Assembly (NCBI GenBank): GCA_017302135.1
Contig: JAFLDZ010000028.1
Location: 1-42,682, forward strand
Source: Lysobacterales bacterium
GTDB taxonomy: Bacteria > Pseudomonadota > Gammaproteobacteria > Xanthomonadales > Xanthomonadaceae
Reading direction: 5' to 3'
DNA: 42,682 nt
The position numbers and the translations under genes were made by a program. Below are positions 27,385 through 38,158 of the stretch, piece by piece (the stretch's first letter is position 1; each line of letters starts with the position of its first letter). The notes under the pieces are model-generated. The model did no database searches and was not told where the DNA came from. It saw only the letters and a list, made by a program, of their open reading frames with translations.

Positions 27385-28497
27385 TCACCCGGAACGCACA
27401 GTGGCATAGGCCGCTTCGGTGCTCGAGACGAAGCCGGCCAGGCCGAATTCCCGTTCGGCGTGGGCTGCAGCATGGCGACCCATGTCCGCCAGCCGCGCCG
27501 GGTCTTCGAGCATTCCGGCGATCGCCTGCGCGATCGCCGCACGGTCGCGGACCGGAACGCACCAGCCGTCGTCGCCGGGCTTGATGTTCTCCGGCAGGCC
27601 AGCGAAGTCGCTGATCAATACCGGTTTGCCCATCGCCATCATTTCGCGGCAGGCGAACGAAATGGTTTCCACCGCATACGAGAGCACGAAGCCGGCATCG
27701 ATGGCGGCGATCATCGGCCGCACATCGTCGAGCATGCCGAGATGGCGGACCCGATCGCGCAGGCCGAGCGCTTCCAGGCGCGCCGACTGCGCGGGCGACA
27801 GCGGCTTGCCGCACAGCAGCACCCGCATCTGCCGCCTCTGATCGTCATCGAGCATGGCGATCGCTTCGATCAGGTCCATCCAGCCCTTGTGATCGGCGGT
27901 GCCGGCATTGCTGCCGAGCAGCAGCGTCGCGTCCTCGGCATGGCGCGCGCGTTCCGCCGCCACCGCCTCCGCTGGCCAGGGATGGAAATATCCGGTGTCC
28001 ACGCCGTTGCGCACGGTCACGATCGGCAGACCCGCATACGCGCTGGTTTCCAGCATATGTCGGGTGTAGTCGCTCACCGCGATCACCAGATGCGTGCGCT
28101 TGGCGCGCCACCGGTGCCCGACACCGGCGATCGGTTTCGAGTTGTGTTTGGTCAGCACGATGCGCGGCGCGCTTTCAGCGCCGCGCAGCGCCGCGAGCAC
28201 CAGCCGGTGGTCGGCAGAACCGTTGACGTGGACGATGTCGAACGCATGCTGGTGCAGATAAGCGCGCAGTTGCCGGCGGGCGCGCAGCGACTCGGCGAGT
28301 TTGCCCAATCCGTTCGGAAACGGCTGCGCGACAGCGCGGACGCTCCCGATCATGGAAGCTTCCCGATACAGCCGGCTGGCCGGTGGCGCCGCGACGTGGA
28401 TCTCATGCCGATCGCAAAGCCCGCGCGCCAGCGCCATCAAGTACGTGGTGTGGCCACCGCCGTCGCCTTCGTGGAAATTGGTGAGCAGGATCTTCAT
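27385..28497 (-). CDS. Glycosyltransferase family 4
   Basis: A 370-residue GT-B enzyme. The N-terminal MKILLTNFHEGDGGGHTTYL carries the Gly-rich loop. VSDYTRHMLE ends the acceptor domain, and VRNGVDTGYFHP starts the donor domain. The retaining GT4 motif E-x7-E is present in AVETISFACREMMAMGKPVL. ATG 28497 is chosen to match the first beta strand. It is the last of three clustered sugar genes (UXS, GT2, GT4) on the minus strand, 42 bases after the GT2 gene. Donor and acceptor are unknown; the neighbouring UDP-glucuronate decarboxylase hints at UDP-xylose or a derivative. Confidence 0.9.
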   Translation of the reverse strand: MKILLTNFHEGDGGGHTTYLMALARGLCDRHEIHVAAPPASRLYREASMIGSVRAVAQPFPNGLGKLAESLRARRQLRAYLHQHAFDIVHVNGSADHRLVLAALRGAESAPRIVLTKHNSKPIAGVGHRWRAKRTHLVIAVSDYTRHMLETSAYAGLPIVTVRNGVDTGYFHPWPAEAVAAERARHAEDATLLLGSNAGTADHKGWMDLIEAIAMLDDDQRRQMRVLLCGKPLSPAQSARLEALGLRDRVRHLGMLDDVRPMIAAIDAGFVLSYAVETISFACREMMAMGKPVLISDFAGLPENIKPGDDGWCVPVRDRAAIAQAIAGMLEDPARLADMGRHAAAHAEREFGLAGFVSSTEAAYATVRSG

Positions 28498-28539
28498 GCA
28501 GGTGGGCGATCGATGGGCGCGCCGTGGGTCAACCATCCG

Positions 28540-29448
28540 TCATCGGGCACGCTTGCCGCGACCGAGGATGCTCAGCGCACGTTCAAGACGTTTCCACAGC
28601 GGCGCGGGTCCGCGCATGCACAGGCGCATGTAACGCTTGGTTTCGGCCCAGTCCGGGGCAGGCTTGGTCTTGTATTCCAGCTTGACCAGTTCGAGACAGG
28701 AATTGTCGATGCCGGCCACGCGCGCGTAATGACTGATCAGTCCGCGCGAGTGCAGGCGGTTGAGGAAATTCGAAGCCGGGCCACGATTCGACCACCAACC
28801 GTTGTTGCCATGGATGCGATAACCGACATCGCCGGTGGGCAGAAAGTATTTGCGCGCACCGTACAGACTGGCGCCGTAGACCAGGCAGTTGTCGGCGCAG
28901 AGTTTCCAGGTGCGATACAGCTGTTCGGGCAGATCCAGCGAACGCTGCGCGTAGTTCTTCCGCATCGACAGCGCCGAAGTCGGCGCGCCGTACCAATGGG
29001 CCAACGCCCAGGTGCTGATCGCGGTGTAACCCAGATCGACGGCCTTGTCGGCATAACCGATCCGGCGCTGTTCGTCGCCGAACAGCATGATGTCGCTGAA
29101 CACGAAGCCGACTTCCTTGCGGCTGTCGTAGATCTCGCCGATCTTCGCCAGATAGTCCGGCGCCCAGCGGTCGTCGGCATCGAGAAAGCACAGCACGTCG
29201 GCGTCGCTCGCCGCCACACCGCGCTGGAATGCCACCAGCTGGCCGCCGTTCTCGCCGCACAGCAGCGTCACCCGCGCATCGTGGCCGTAGCGCTCGCGCA
29301 GATAGTCCTGCGAACCATCGGTGGAGCCATCGTCGACGACGATGATCTGTTCCGGCGCACGGGTCTGCGCCAGCGCGCTGTCGATCGCCTCGGCGACGAA
29401 GTTGCGGTAGTTGTAGCTGGTGACGATGACTGCGAAAGTCGTGCTCAT
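28540..29448 (-). CDS. Glycosyltransferase family 2
   Basis: A 302-residue GT-A enzyme. The nucleotide-binding region VIVTSYNYRNFVAEAI and VVDDGSTDGSQDYL (about 8-50) is followed by the metal-binding DADD in FLDADDRWAPDYL (about 90-100). The C-terminal half has Trp/Tyr-rich segments (GYRIHGNNGWWSNRG) and ends in a basic tail suited to membrane association. The gene starts 10 bases after the UXS stop, so both are surely in one transcript. It probably builds lipopolysaccharide or capsule glycan. Confidence 0.9.
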   Translation of the reverse strand: MSTTFAVIVTSYNYRNFVAEAIDSALAQTRAPEQIIVVDDGSTDGSQDYLRERYGHDARVTLLCGENGGQLVAFQRGVAASDADVLCFLDADDRWAPDYLAKIGEIYDSRKEVGFVFSDIMLFGDEQRRIGYADKAVDLGYTAISTWALAHWYGAPTSALSMRKNYAQRSLDLPEQLYRTWKLCADNCLVYGASLYGARKYFLPTGDVGYRIHGNNGWWSNRGPASNFLNRLHSRGLISHYARVAGIDNSCLELVKLEYKTKPAPDWAETKRYMRLCMRGPAPLWKRLERALSILGRGKRAR

Positions 29449-29458
29449 ACGCCCATGC

Positions 29459-30409
29459 TCATGCCGCAGTGACGCTGTCCAGCGTGCGCCGGAAGTAGGC
29501 GATGGTTTCCTTCAACCCATCTTCCAGCACGACCTTCGGCTCCCAGGCCAATTTCGACCGGGCCAATGAGATGTCCGGCTGACGCTGACGCGGATCGTCG
29601 GAGGGCAATGGCCGGAACACCAGTTTCGAGCGGCCGCCCACCAGCCTCAACACCAGTTCGGCGAGTTCGATCATGGTGAACTCGCCCGGGTTGCCGATGT
29701 TGATCGGGCCGGTGAAGCCGGCCTCGGTGTCCATCATCCGCACGAAGGCTTCGATCAGATCGTCGACGTAGCAGAAGCTGCGGGTCTGGGTACCTTCGCC
29801 GTAGATGGTGATGTCTTCGCCGCGCAGCGCCTGGACGATGAAATTGCTGACCACGCGGCCGTCATTCGGATGCATCCGCGGGCCGTAGGTGTTGAAGATG
29901 CGTACGACCTTGATGTCGAGGTTGTGCTGGCGGTGGTAATCGAAGAACAGGGTTTCCGCGCAGCGTTTGCCTTCGTCGTAACAGCTGCGGATGCCGATCG
30001 GATTGACCCGGCCCCAGTAACCTTCCGTCTGCGGGTGCACTTCCGGATCGCCGTAGACCTCGCTGGTCGAGGCCTGCAGGATCCGCGCTTTCAGGCGTTT
30101 GGCCAGGCCAAGCATGTTGATCGCGCCGTGGACGCTGGTCTTGGTGGTCTGGACCGGATCGTGCTGGTAGTGCACCGGCGAGGCCGGACAGGCGAGGTTG
30201 TAGATCCGGTCGACTTCGACGTACAGCGGAAAAGTCACGTCGTGACGCATCAGCTCGAAGTACGGATGATTCAGACGGTGCGCGATGTTGCGCTTGCTGC
30301 CGGTGAAGAAATTGTCGACGCAGATCACATCATGACCGTCGTCCAGCAGGCGATCGCACAGATGCGAGCCGAGAAAGCCGGCGCCGCCAGTGATGAGCAT
30401 ACGAGCCAT
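29459..30409 (-). CDS. UDP-glucuronate decarboxylase (UDP-xylose synthase) family
   Basis: A 316-residue extended SDR. GGAGFLG (8-14) binds NAD. STSEVYGDPEVHPQTEGYWG and the catalytic YDEGK (Tyr144, Lys148) are the hallmark of the UXS branch, as is NTYGPRMHPNDGRVVSNFI. The enzyme converts UDP-glucuronate to UDP-xylose with NAD as recycled cofactor. The start at 30409 (MARMLITGGAG) follows AAGGA about 11 bases upstream; Met4 is an alternative. It heads a three-gene sugar operon with the GT2 and GT4 genes, which suggests a pentose-containing surface glycan. Confidence 0.92.
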   Translation of the reverse strand: MARMLITGGAGFLGSHLCDRLLDDGHDVICVDNFFTGSKRNIAHRLNHPYFELMRHDVTFPLYVEVDRIYNLACPASPVHYQHDPVQTTKTSVHGAINMLGLAKRLKARILQASTSEVYGDPEVHPQTEGYWGRVNPIGIRSCYDEGKRCAETLFFDYHRQHNLDIKVVRIFNTYGPRMHPNDGRVVSNFIVQALRGEDITIYGEGTQTRSFCYVDDLIEAFVRMMDTEAGFTGPINIGNPGEFTMIELAELVLRLVGGRSKLVFRPLPSDDPRQRQPDISLARSKLAWEPKVVLEDGLKETIAYFRRTLDSVTAA

Positions 30410-30553
30410 GTAGACGGAAGTCCTTGAATGAATGGGGGAGGCATTCCTGTGCCGAACAGGACGCCACAATCAACGGCCCCCTACCGTCGCGGTATTTTCA
30501 TGGATCGGGCGCCGGAACGCGAGCGACGGACGAAACCGGAACCCAGTCACAGG

Positions 30554-31348
30554 TCAGCGTTCAGGCGTATCCAGAGGTCGTCCTTCCTGCAGCAACCACA
30601 GCATGATCGTTTTCTGACGCACGTAATTGGCGCGGACATAGGCATAGACCAGGCCGTGCCAGCCATCGAGAAACCCGAGCCGGAACACATAGCCGCGCCA
30701 GAACCGCCATGCCGGAGAAAAGACCAGCTTGCCCAGCGAGGCGCGTTTGCCGCGCGAGAATTCGTACTCGGCCATCATCCGCGCGTAACGCTCGGTCTTG
30801 CTCAACTGCTGCATCAGCGAGCGGTACGGGTAATGGATCAGATCGCCGGCCAGGGCGCGTACCGCGCCATCGACGCTGGCGGCCTCGTGGATTTCGCGGT
30901 CGCCGCGCCAACCGCCGCGACGGCGGTCGAACAGGCGCAGCACCCGATCGGGATAGGCGTTGCCGCGCCGCAGGAACTTGCCGAAATACTCGCTCAAGCG
31001 CGCGAACCGGTAGCCGGCGGCATCGGCGAAACCGGCATCGCGCGCGGCGAGAATCGATGCGCGCAGTTCAGGGCTCACACGCTCGTCGGCGTCCAGACAC
31101 AGCACCCAGTCGTGGGTCGCTTGATCGACCGCGAACTGTTTCTGGCTGCGAAACCCGTCGAACGGTCGCACCAGCACCCGTGCGCCCGCCGCTTCGGCGA
31201 TGGCACGGGTGTCGTCGGTCGAACCCGAGTCCACCACCACGATCTCCGCGCAGAACGCCAGCGAGGCGAGGCAGTCGCCGATGCGGTCGGCCTCGTTGAA
31301 CGTGATAATGACTGCCGAAATCGGCGGGTCCGAAGCGGGTGAGGACAT
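30554..31348 (-). CDS. Glycosyltransferase family 2, WaaE/KdtX-like
   Basis: A 264-residue GT-A enzyme. SAVIITFNEADRIGDCLASL, VVVDSGSTDDT and CLDADERVSPEL are the nucleotide and DxD motifs of the WaaE/KdtX-like branch that adds sugars to the lipopolysaccharide inner core. C-terminal amphipathic segments (FSPAWRFWRGYVFRLGFLDG) suggest membrane contact. It starts 4 bases from the divergent start of the next gene, so its promoter must lie inside that gene. It is separated from uxs by 144 bases, so it may or may not be in the same transcript. Confidence 0.9.
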   Translation of the reverse strand: MSSPASDPPISAVIITFNEADRIGDCLASLAFCAEIVVVDSGSTDDTRAIAEAAGARVLVRPFDGFRSQKQFAVDQATHDWVLCLDADERVSPELRASILAARDAGFADAAGYRFARLSEYFGKFLRRGNAYPDRVLRLFDRRRGGWRGDREIHEAASVDGAVRALAGDLIHYPYRSLMQQLSKTERYARMMAEYEFSRGKRASLGKLVFSPAWRFWRGYVFRLGFLDGWHGLVYAYVRANYVRQKTIMLWLLQEGRPLDTPER

Positions 31349-31352
31349 ATTG

Positions 31353-32405
31353 ATGGCGGAGTACCTGTTGTTCGCGACCGAGCGCTATGCGCTGCCCATC
31401 CTGCAGCCGTTGGCGGATGCGCTGCAAGCGTCGGGGCACGGCGTCTCCGCGTGGCTGGTCGACGGCGCCGCCGGTGCGCGCCTGCCCGCGCCGGTGCGCA
31501 GCGTGGGTCTGCGAGAGGCGGTGGCGCTGAAACCACGCGCAGTGTTTTCGGCCGCGAACTGGGTGCCGACCTTCCTCAGCGGCCCGAAAGTGCAGCTGTT
31601 CCACGGCTTCAACGTGGAAAAGCGCGACGACGCGCGCGGGCATTTCCGGGTGCGGGGCCTGTTCGACCTCTACTGCACGCAGGGCCCGGCGACGACCGCG
31701 CCGTTCCGCGCACTGGCCGCGCGGCACCCGCACTTCGCGGTGGTCGAAACCGGCTGGCCCAAGCTCGACCCGCTGTTCCGCGACGACGACGGCGCCTCGG
31801 CCGCCTTGCGCACGCCCGCGAACGACCGACCGATCGTGCTGTTCGCATCCACCTTCACCGAACGCCTGAGCGCCGCGCCGCATCTGTTCGACGCCATCGC
31901 CGCTGAAATCGCGCGTGGCGACCGTTACTGGCTGCTGACCCTGCACCCGAAATGCGCGCCCGGGTTGTTCGACCGTTATCGCAGCCTCGTCGGGCCGAAC
32001 GCGGCTTTCGTCGAAACCGAACAGCTGATGGCCGCGCAGCGCGCCGCCGATGTGCTGGTGGCGGATACGACGTCGGTGGTTTCGGAATTCGTGGTCCAAC
32101 ACAAACCGGTGGTGACCTTCCGCAACCGCGCGCCGAAGCCGCACATGCTGGATTTCGACGATTCTTCGCAATTGCCGGCGATGCTGGCGCAGGCGTTCGC
32201 ACCCAGCGCTGCGCTGCGCGACGCGTTGGCCGAATACGCCGACAAGATCCATCCGTATCGCGATGGCCGGGCATCCGAACGGGTCATCGCCGCCACCGAC
32301 GATCTGATCGCAGGGCGACTGGGCAAACGCACGGGCAAACCGCTCTCCGGCCGTCTGCGCGCGCTCCAGGTCAGGGCGAAGCTCGGCTATTGGACAATGG
32401 GCTGA
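31353..32405 (+). CDS. CDP-glycerol glycerophosphotransferase-like protein
   Basis: A 350-residue protein. ATG 31353 (MAEYLLFATERYALPILQPL) is chosen because it starts a GT-B-like first strand and GAGG lies upstream; a longer in-frame start would overlap the divergent gene. GETGWPKLDPLF-like and LHPKCAPG segments and VLVADTTSVVSEFVVQHKPVV are typical of the CDP-glycerol glycerophosphotransferase / TagB-TagF fold. In Gram-negative bacteria such proteins often sit in lipopolysaccharide or capsule loci, and their real donor is usually unknown. It stops one base before the convergent PH-domain gene ends, with no hairpin between. Confidence 0.75.
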   Translation: MAEYLLFATERYALPILQPLADALQASGHGVSAWLVDGAAGARLPAPVRSVGLREAVALKPRAVFSAANWVPTFLSGPKVQLFHGFNVEKRDDARGHFRVRGLFDLYCTQGPATTAPFRALAARHPHFAVVETGWPKLDPLFRDDDGASAALRTPANDRPIVLFASTFTERLSAAPHLFDAIAAEIARGDRYWLLTLHPKCAPGLFDRYRSLVGPNAAFVETEQLMAAQRAADVLVADTTSVVSEFVVQHKPVVTFRNRAPKPHMLDFDDSSQLPAMLAQAFAPSAALRDALAEYADKIHPYRDGRASERVIAATDDLIAGRLGKRTGKPLSGRLRALQVRAKLGYWTMG

Positions 32406-32406
32406 A

Positions 32407-33936
32407 TCACCACCGCAGCGCGCTGCGGGCGATCTCCCGGCCCAATCGCGCATGCAGCGCGAAAGCCTCGGCTTCGGGCACGAAACGCAGGCGCAGCGGT
32501 TCGGCCATGGCGGTGCCGCCTGCGGTATCCAGCAGCAGCATGGCCGTGCCGAGACGACGGTCCAGCGGCGACTGTCCGATGCGGATCGCCTGCAGTTTAT
32601 GGATCTCGGCGAAACGCCACTGCCGGGTCCACCAGCCGTTGCGGGTGGCGATCAGCCGATCGTCGATCGCGTAACCGGCATGCCGCGCGTTCTGCCAGGC
32701 GAGATAGGCAGCCCACGGCAGCCACAGGCACACCAGCGCCAGGCCGAGGCCGCCGAACTTCCAGAACGCCGCCGCACCGAGCGCTGCGGTCAGCAGACAC
32801 TGCGGCAGGAACAGCCGCCACGCGGTCAGGCGGTGCAGCGGGTGCCAGCCGGGCATCGGCCACTGCGCTTCGGGCATGAGATGACGGATCAGCTCTTCGC
32901 AGCGTTCCGGGGTCGCTACCGGCGCCACTTCGCGCAACGAGCGCGGCTGGCTGTGCGAACCGTTGTCGAGCACGGCGGTGCTCACTTCCAGCGTGCGGCG
33001 ACGGAAAAACCGGTGCAGCATGCCTTCGCGCAGGGTCCACGACTGGATGCGTTTGCGCGGCGTGCTGGTGCGCAGGCGGGTCAATAGACCGCGCTCCAGG
33101 GTCAGCCGGCGACCATGCTCTTCCAGCCGATAGCCGCTGTACTGCAGCACCGCGAGCACCACCGAGAAGGTCCGGATCGCGATCACGAACAGCAGCGCCA
33201 GCGTGACCATCGCCATCGCCTCGTGGCCGCGACCGTATGTGCCGACCATGCCGAACACGATCCGGCCCCAATGCCTGGCCAGATCCGACAGCAGATCGGG
33301 ATTGAACTGGCTGAGCGCCGCGAACGCACCGCCCAGCACGACCATGCCGCGGTTCGAGATCAGGCCCACACGGACGATATCGGCCGGTGTGAGCGTCAGC
33401 AGCAGCTCGCCCGCATCCGCTTCGGTGCGGAAGGCGACTTCACCGGCAACGGCGGGCTTCGCGCCACCGCGCTGGCGGCGCACCAGCGCTTCGAGCGCCA
33501 GGGCATCGTCGTATTTCAGCACGCGCATTTCGGCTTCCGGCTTGATCCCGCCCGCGGACTCCAGCCGCACTTCGGCCACGCCGAAGATCCGGTGCAGCAG
33601 CGTCTGGTGCAGCGCGACGTTGTGGATCCGCGCGAAAGGAATCTGGCGCAGGCTGCGCTGCAGCATGCCGCTGCGGATCTGCAGACTGTCCTCGCCGATG
33701 CGGAAACGATAGGTGTAGTACTGCCACAGCGAGATCGCGCCGAGGATGCAGATCGCGACCAGGCCCCACAGGTCGTTGCGGTCGCCGCGCCCGAACAGGA
33801 ACAGCACCAGGATCGGCACGATGAACTGTCTGAGCTGCTGGATCAGCACGAACAGCCATGACATCGGGTGCAGCCGGCGCTCGGGTTGCGCGTCCACGAC
33901 CGGCGCGACGAGAACTTCAGGCGTCGGCGTGGTCAT
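32407..33936 (-). CDS. Membrane protein with bacterial PH (bPH2) domains, YdbT-like
   Basis: A 509-residue membrane protein resembling E. coli YdbT. Several hydrophobic segments (FIVPILVLFLFG, LVAICILGAISLW, LVCLWLPWAAYLAW) alternate with soluble bPH2 domains: YRFRIGEDSLQIRSGMLQRS (about 70-90), YRLEEHGRRLTLERGLLTRL (about 275-295) and YAIDDRLIATRNGWWTRQWR near the C terminus. ATG 33936 lies 20 bases inside the end of the YdbS-like gene, the usual ydbS-ydbT coupling. The function of the pair is unknown; a bPH2 role in membrane homeostasis is the common guess. It follows an lpxL-type gene in the same transcript. Confidence 0.88.
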   Translation of the reverse strand: MTTPTPEVLVAPVVDAQPERRLHPMSWLFVLIQQLRQFIVPILVLFLFGRGDRNDLWGLVAICILGAISLWQYYTYRFRIGEDSLQIRSGMLQRSLRQIPFARIHNVALHQTLLHRIFGVAEVRLESAGGIKPEAEMRVLKYDDALALEALVRRQRGGAKPAVAGEVAFRTEADAGELLLTLTPADIVRVGLISNRGMVVLGGAFAALSQFNPDLLSDLARHWGRIVFGMVGTYGRGHEAMAMVTLALLFVIAIRTFSVVLAVLQYSGYRLEEHGRRLTLERGLLTRLRTSTPRKRIQSWTLREGMLHRFFRRRTLEVSTAVLDNGSHSQPRSLREVAPVATPERCEELIRHLMPEAQWPMPGWHPLHRLTAWRLFLPQCLLTAALGAAAFWKFGGLGLALVCLWLPWAAYLAWQNARHAGYAIDDRLIATRNGWWTRQWRFAEIHKLQAIRIGQSPLDRRLGTAMLLLDTAGGTAMAEPLRLRFVPEAEAFALHARLGREIARSALRW

Positions 33937-34549
33937 CGTCTTCCTGGCGATCGATGTGACGGCTGAAATGTTCGCGCAGACGCTCGGCGTCGGCATCGTC
34001 CAACCCGGAGATGCTCACCGCGCTCAAGCGCGTGCCGGCGGTGTGCAACACCAGCGAGGCGAGACGGTGCGAGCGCTCCAGCGGGCCGCGCTTGAGATCG
34101 AGATGCTGCACCCGCGACGTCGGCACATGGGTTTCCCATTGCCACAGACGGCCGCGACGCACCGCGAAACCGTCCGCATCGAGTTTCCAGAACGTGTAGT
34201 GATAGCGCTTGTGCGCGACCCAGAGCGCGAGTGCGATCGCGATGACCCAGGCCGCCGCGATCGAACCCCAGGCCCAGAGCGGCTTCGGCACGCTGCCGTA
34301 CAGCACCGAACTGGCCATCAACGTCGGCGGTATCGCCACCAGCAGCGCCACGTACAGGAAGACCCGGCGCGCACGCACCGGCAAGCGTTGCCAGTCGCTG
34401 GGACCCGACCACTCGGCAGCCTGCACGTCCACCGCTGCGGGCGCGATGGTGGCGGCGGTATCGGCGGCGTCGGAAGACGGTTCGTCCCCGGCGAGGTCAG
34501 CCATCGCAGTATCGGTGGGAGGTGGTGTGGATTCGCTGTGCGGCGTCAT
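33917..34549 (-). CDS. bPH2 domain membrane protein, YdbS-like
   Basis: A 210-residue protein: an acidic, Ala/Pro-rich N terminus (about 1-50), two membrane helices (VFLYVALLVAIPPTLMASSV and WAWGSIAAAWVIAIALALWV), and one bPH2 domain (YHYTFWKLDADGFAVRRGRL, VPTSRVQHLDLKRGPLERSH). It matches E. coli YdbS in layout, with a longer N-terminal tail. Its start overlaps the acyltransferase stop (ATGA) and its end overlaps the YdbT-like gene by 20 bases, so all three are translated together. Confidence 0.88.
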   Translation of the reverse strand: MTPHSESTPPPTDTAMADLAGDEPSSDAADTAATIAPAAVDVQAAEWSGPSDWQRLPVRARRVFLYVALLVAIPPTLMASSVLYGSVPKPLWAWGSIAAAWVIAIALALWVAHKRYHYTFWKLDADGFAVRRGRLWQWETHVPTSRVQHLDLKRGPLERSHRLASLVLHTAGTRLSAVSISGLDDADAERLREHFSRHIDRQEDDDHADA

Positions 34550-35463
34550 GCGCGCCCTTCAAGATCGCGGTAGGGGTTGTGATACGGGTTCAACGAGGGT
34601 TGCAACGTGTATCGCTTGTACGTCCACTGGTACTGCGCCGGCGAGCGCCGGGCAATGCGCTCCACGGCCGCGTTCAGCGCTGCGGTCGCGACGAGGGTAT
34701 CGCTTGATGCGATCGCGTCTGGTGCCGGCTCGAACCGCAGCGCGAACGCCTGATCGCCGATCCGCTCGCAGTAAGCGAACAACACCGTCGCGCCGCTGCG
34801 TTCGGCCAACCGCGGCAACAGCGTCATCGTATACGCAGGTTTGCCGAAGAATGGCGCGAACTCGCCGTCGCCGCGCTTCGGCTGCTGATCGGGCAGGATA
34901 CCGACCACGCCACCGTCGCGCAGGCGTTTGAACAACTGGCGGATGCCGGCGGCCTCGGCGCGGATCTGGGCGACGCGGTCGCCATCGTCCGCACGCACCT
35001 GGCGCAGGAAGGCTTCCCCCAGCGCCGAGTCCGGCGGCCGGTACAGGATGGCCAGCGGCGTGTGCGCGGCCAGCCACTGGTTCAACAGTTCCCAGTTGCC
35101 GTAATGCGGCGCGGCGACGATCACGCCTTTGCCCGAGGCAATCGCAGCATCGAACAGTGCCACGCCCTGGGTTTCGCGGATCAGCCGGAGATTCTCCGCA
35201 TGCGGTCGGGTCCACAGCCGCAGCGTTTCGAACGTCTGCCGCGCGGTCGTGCGCAGGATTTCGCGCTGCAGGATCTCGCGTTGTCCGGGCAGCAGCTCGG
35301 GACAGGCCAATTCGAGATTGCGCCCCGCCACCACGCTTTCGCGCCCGCCGCTGCGCCACCACAGCCAGGCGATCGCGTCGCCCAGCGCGCGCAACCATGG
35401 CCACGGCAGCCGCGCGAAGGCGCTGATGAGCAGAAACAACAGACGGGCGACGACTTCGGACAT
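34546..35463 (-). CDS. Lipid A biosynthesis acyltransferase (LpxL/HtrB family)
   Basis: A 305-residue inner-membrane acyltransferase. An N-terminal membrane segment (residues about 5-37) precedes the catalytic HX4E motif in APHYGNWELL (His120, Glu125). GVVGILPDQQPKRGDGEFAP and the C-terminal PAQYQWTYKRY are further family signatures. LpxL-type enzymes add a secondary acyl chain to lipid A precursors on the cytoplasmic face. The stop overlaps the YdbS-like start, linking lipid A acylation with the bPH2 proteins. Which acyl position it serves (LpxL or LpxM) cannot be told. Confidence 0.92.
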   Translation of the reverse strand: MSEVVARLLFLLISAFARLPWPWLRALGDAIAWLWWRSGGRESVVAGRNLELACPELLPGQREILQREILRTTARQTFETLRLWTRPHAENLRLIRETQGVALFDAAIASGKGVIVAAPHYGNWELLNQWLAAHTPLAILYRPPDSALGEAFLRQVRADDGDRVAQIRAEAAGIRQLFKRLRDGGVVGILPDQQPKRGDGEFAPFFGKPAYTMTLLPRLAERSGATVLFAYCERIGDQAFALRFEPAPDAIASSDTLVATAALNAAVERIARRSPAQYQWTYKRYTLQPSLNPYHNPYRDLEGRA

Positions 35464-35504
35464 CCGTCGAGTCTACTTGGACGGCGGTAACGGTACGGAA
35501 TGGC

Positions 35505-35519
35505 GGAGGTCATTGCATG
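35505..35519 (+). promoter_or_regulatory. Strong ribosome binding site before an in-frame upstream dtd start
   Basis: GGAGG (35505-35509) lies 7 bases before an ATG (35517) in frame with dtd, 38 codons upstream of the family-consensus start at 35631. The consensus start has no visible ribosome binding site. An N-terminally extended Dtd is therefore possible. Confidence 0.4.
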
Positions 35520-35630
35520 CGACGTCGTGCTTGGCGAAGACATCCCGCGCATCCACCGCCGACTTGCATCGCGCAGCGCATCCCGGAGATGCTGCCGGGT
35601 CACATCCCCCCGTCATTGCTGCCCAAGACC

Positions 35631-36071
35631 ATGCTCGCCCTCATCCAGCGCGTCACCGAAGCCAAGGTCGTCGTCGACGGCGACACCGTCGGTGCCATCG
35701 GCCCCGGGCTGCTGGCCCTGGTCGGGGTGGAGCCCGGCGATGGCCCGGCCCAGGTCGCCAAGCTCGGCGACCGCCTGCTCCGCTACCGGGTGTTTTCCGA
35801 TGACGCCGGCAAGATGAACCTGTCTCTCGCCGATACCGGCGGTGGCCTGCTGCTGGTCAGCCAATTCACCCTTGCCGCCGACACGTCTTCGGGGCTTCGG
35901 CCGAGCTTCAGCACCGCGGCGGCGCCAGCGGAGGCCGAGCGCATCTTCGGCGAATTGGCAGTGTATTGCCGTCAAAAGCACGCGAATGCTGTCGAGACCG
36001 GCCGCTTCGGTGCGCATATGGTCGTCAGCCTCGTCAACGACGGCCCGGTCACCTTCCTGCTCCGGGCCTGA
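35631..36071 (+). CDS. dtd: D-aminoacyl-tRNA deacylase
   Basis: A 146-residue enzyme, the family's usual length, that frees tRNA from wrongly attached D-amino acids and from glycine on tRNA-Ala. MLALIQRVTEAKVVVDG is the standard N terminus. The active-site SQFTL (77-81, Thr80) and the cross-subunit Gly-cisPro motif NDGPVTF (136-142, Gly138-Pro139) are intact. ATG 35631 is chosen by family match although it lacks a ribosome binding site; ATG 35517, with a strong GGAGG, would add 38 Arg/Pro-rich residues. It is divergent from the acyltransferase gene and upstream of rpoD. Confidence 0.93.
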   Translation: MLALIQRVTEAKVVVDGDTVGAIGPGLLALVGVEPGDGPAQVAKLGDRLLRYRVFSDDAGKMNLSLADTGGGLLLVSQFTLAADTSSGLRPSFSTAAAPAEAERIFGELAVYCRQKHANAVETGRFGAHMVVSLVNDGPVTFLLRA

Positions 36072-36238
36072 ATCGCGTAGCCGCACCGTCGCACGAGGCT
36101 TGAATGCGTCGCTGCGACGCACCACATCGTGCGGGCACAGCCTCCCTTCACCGGTCGTGCGTTGTACCGACCGAATGCTTCCGAATCACCTCAAGCGCCG
36201 TTTCCGCCCACTCCGGCGCCCAGTCCCCACCCCGGGGC

Positions 36239-36247
36239 TGTTATAAT
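36239..36247 (+). promoter_or_regulatory. Extended -10 promoter of rpoD
   Basis: TGTTATAAT (36239-36247) is a perfect extended -10 (TG-n-TATAAT), 30 bases before the rpoD start. No good -35 lies 17 bases upstream, as expected for extended -10 promoters. Confidence 0.75.
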
Positions 36248-36276
36248 TACGGGTTCACTTTCCCACGGTGGCGCCC

Positions 36277-38133
<1,857 letters not shown>

Positions 38134-38158
38134 GCATCACTGCGTTCAGCAGAAGAAG

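Noticed and set aside
27061..29472. Long plus-strand open frame across selO and the glycosyltransferase genes
   Set aside because: Antisense shadow of three well-supported minus-strand genes.
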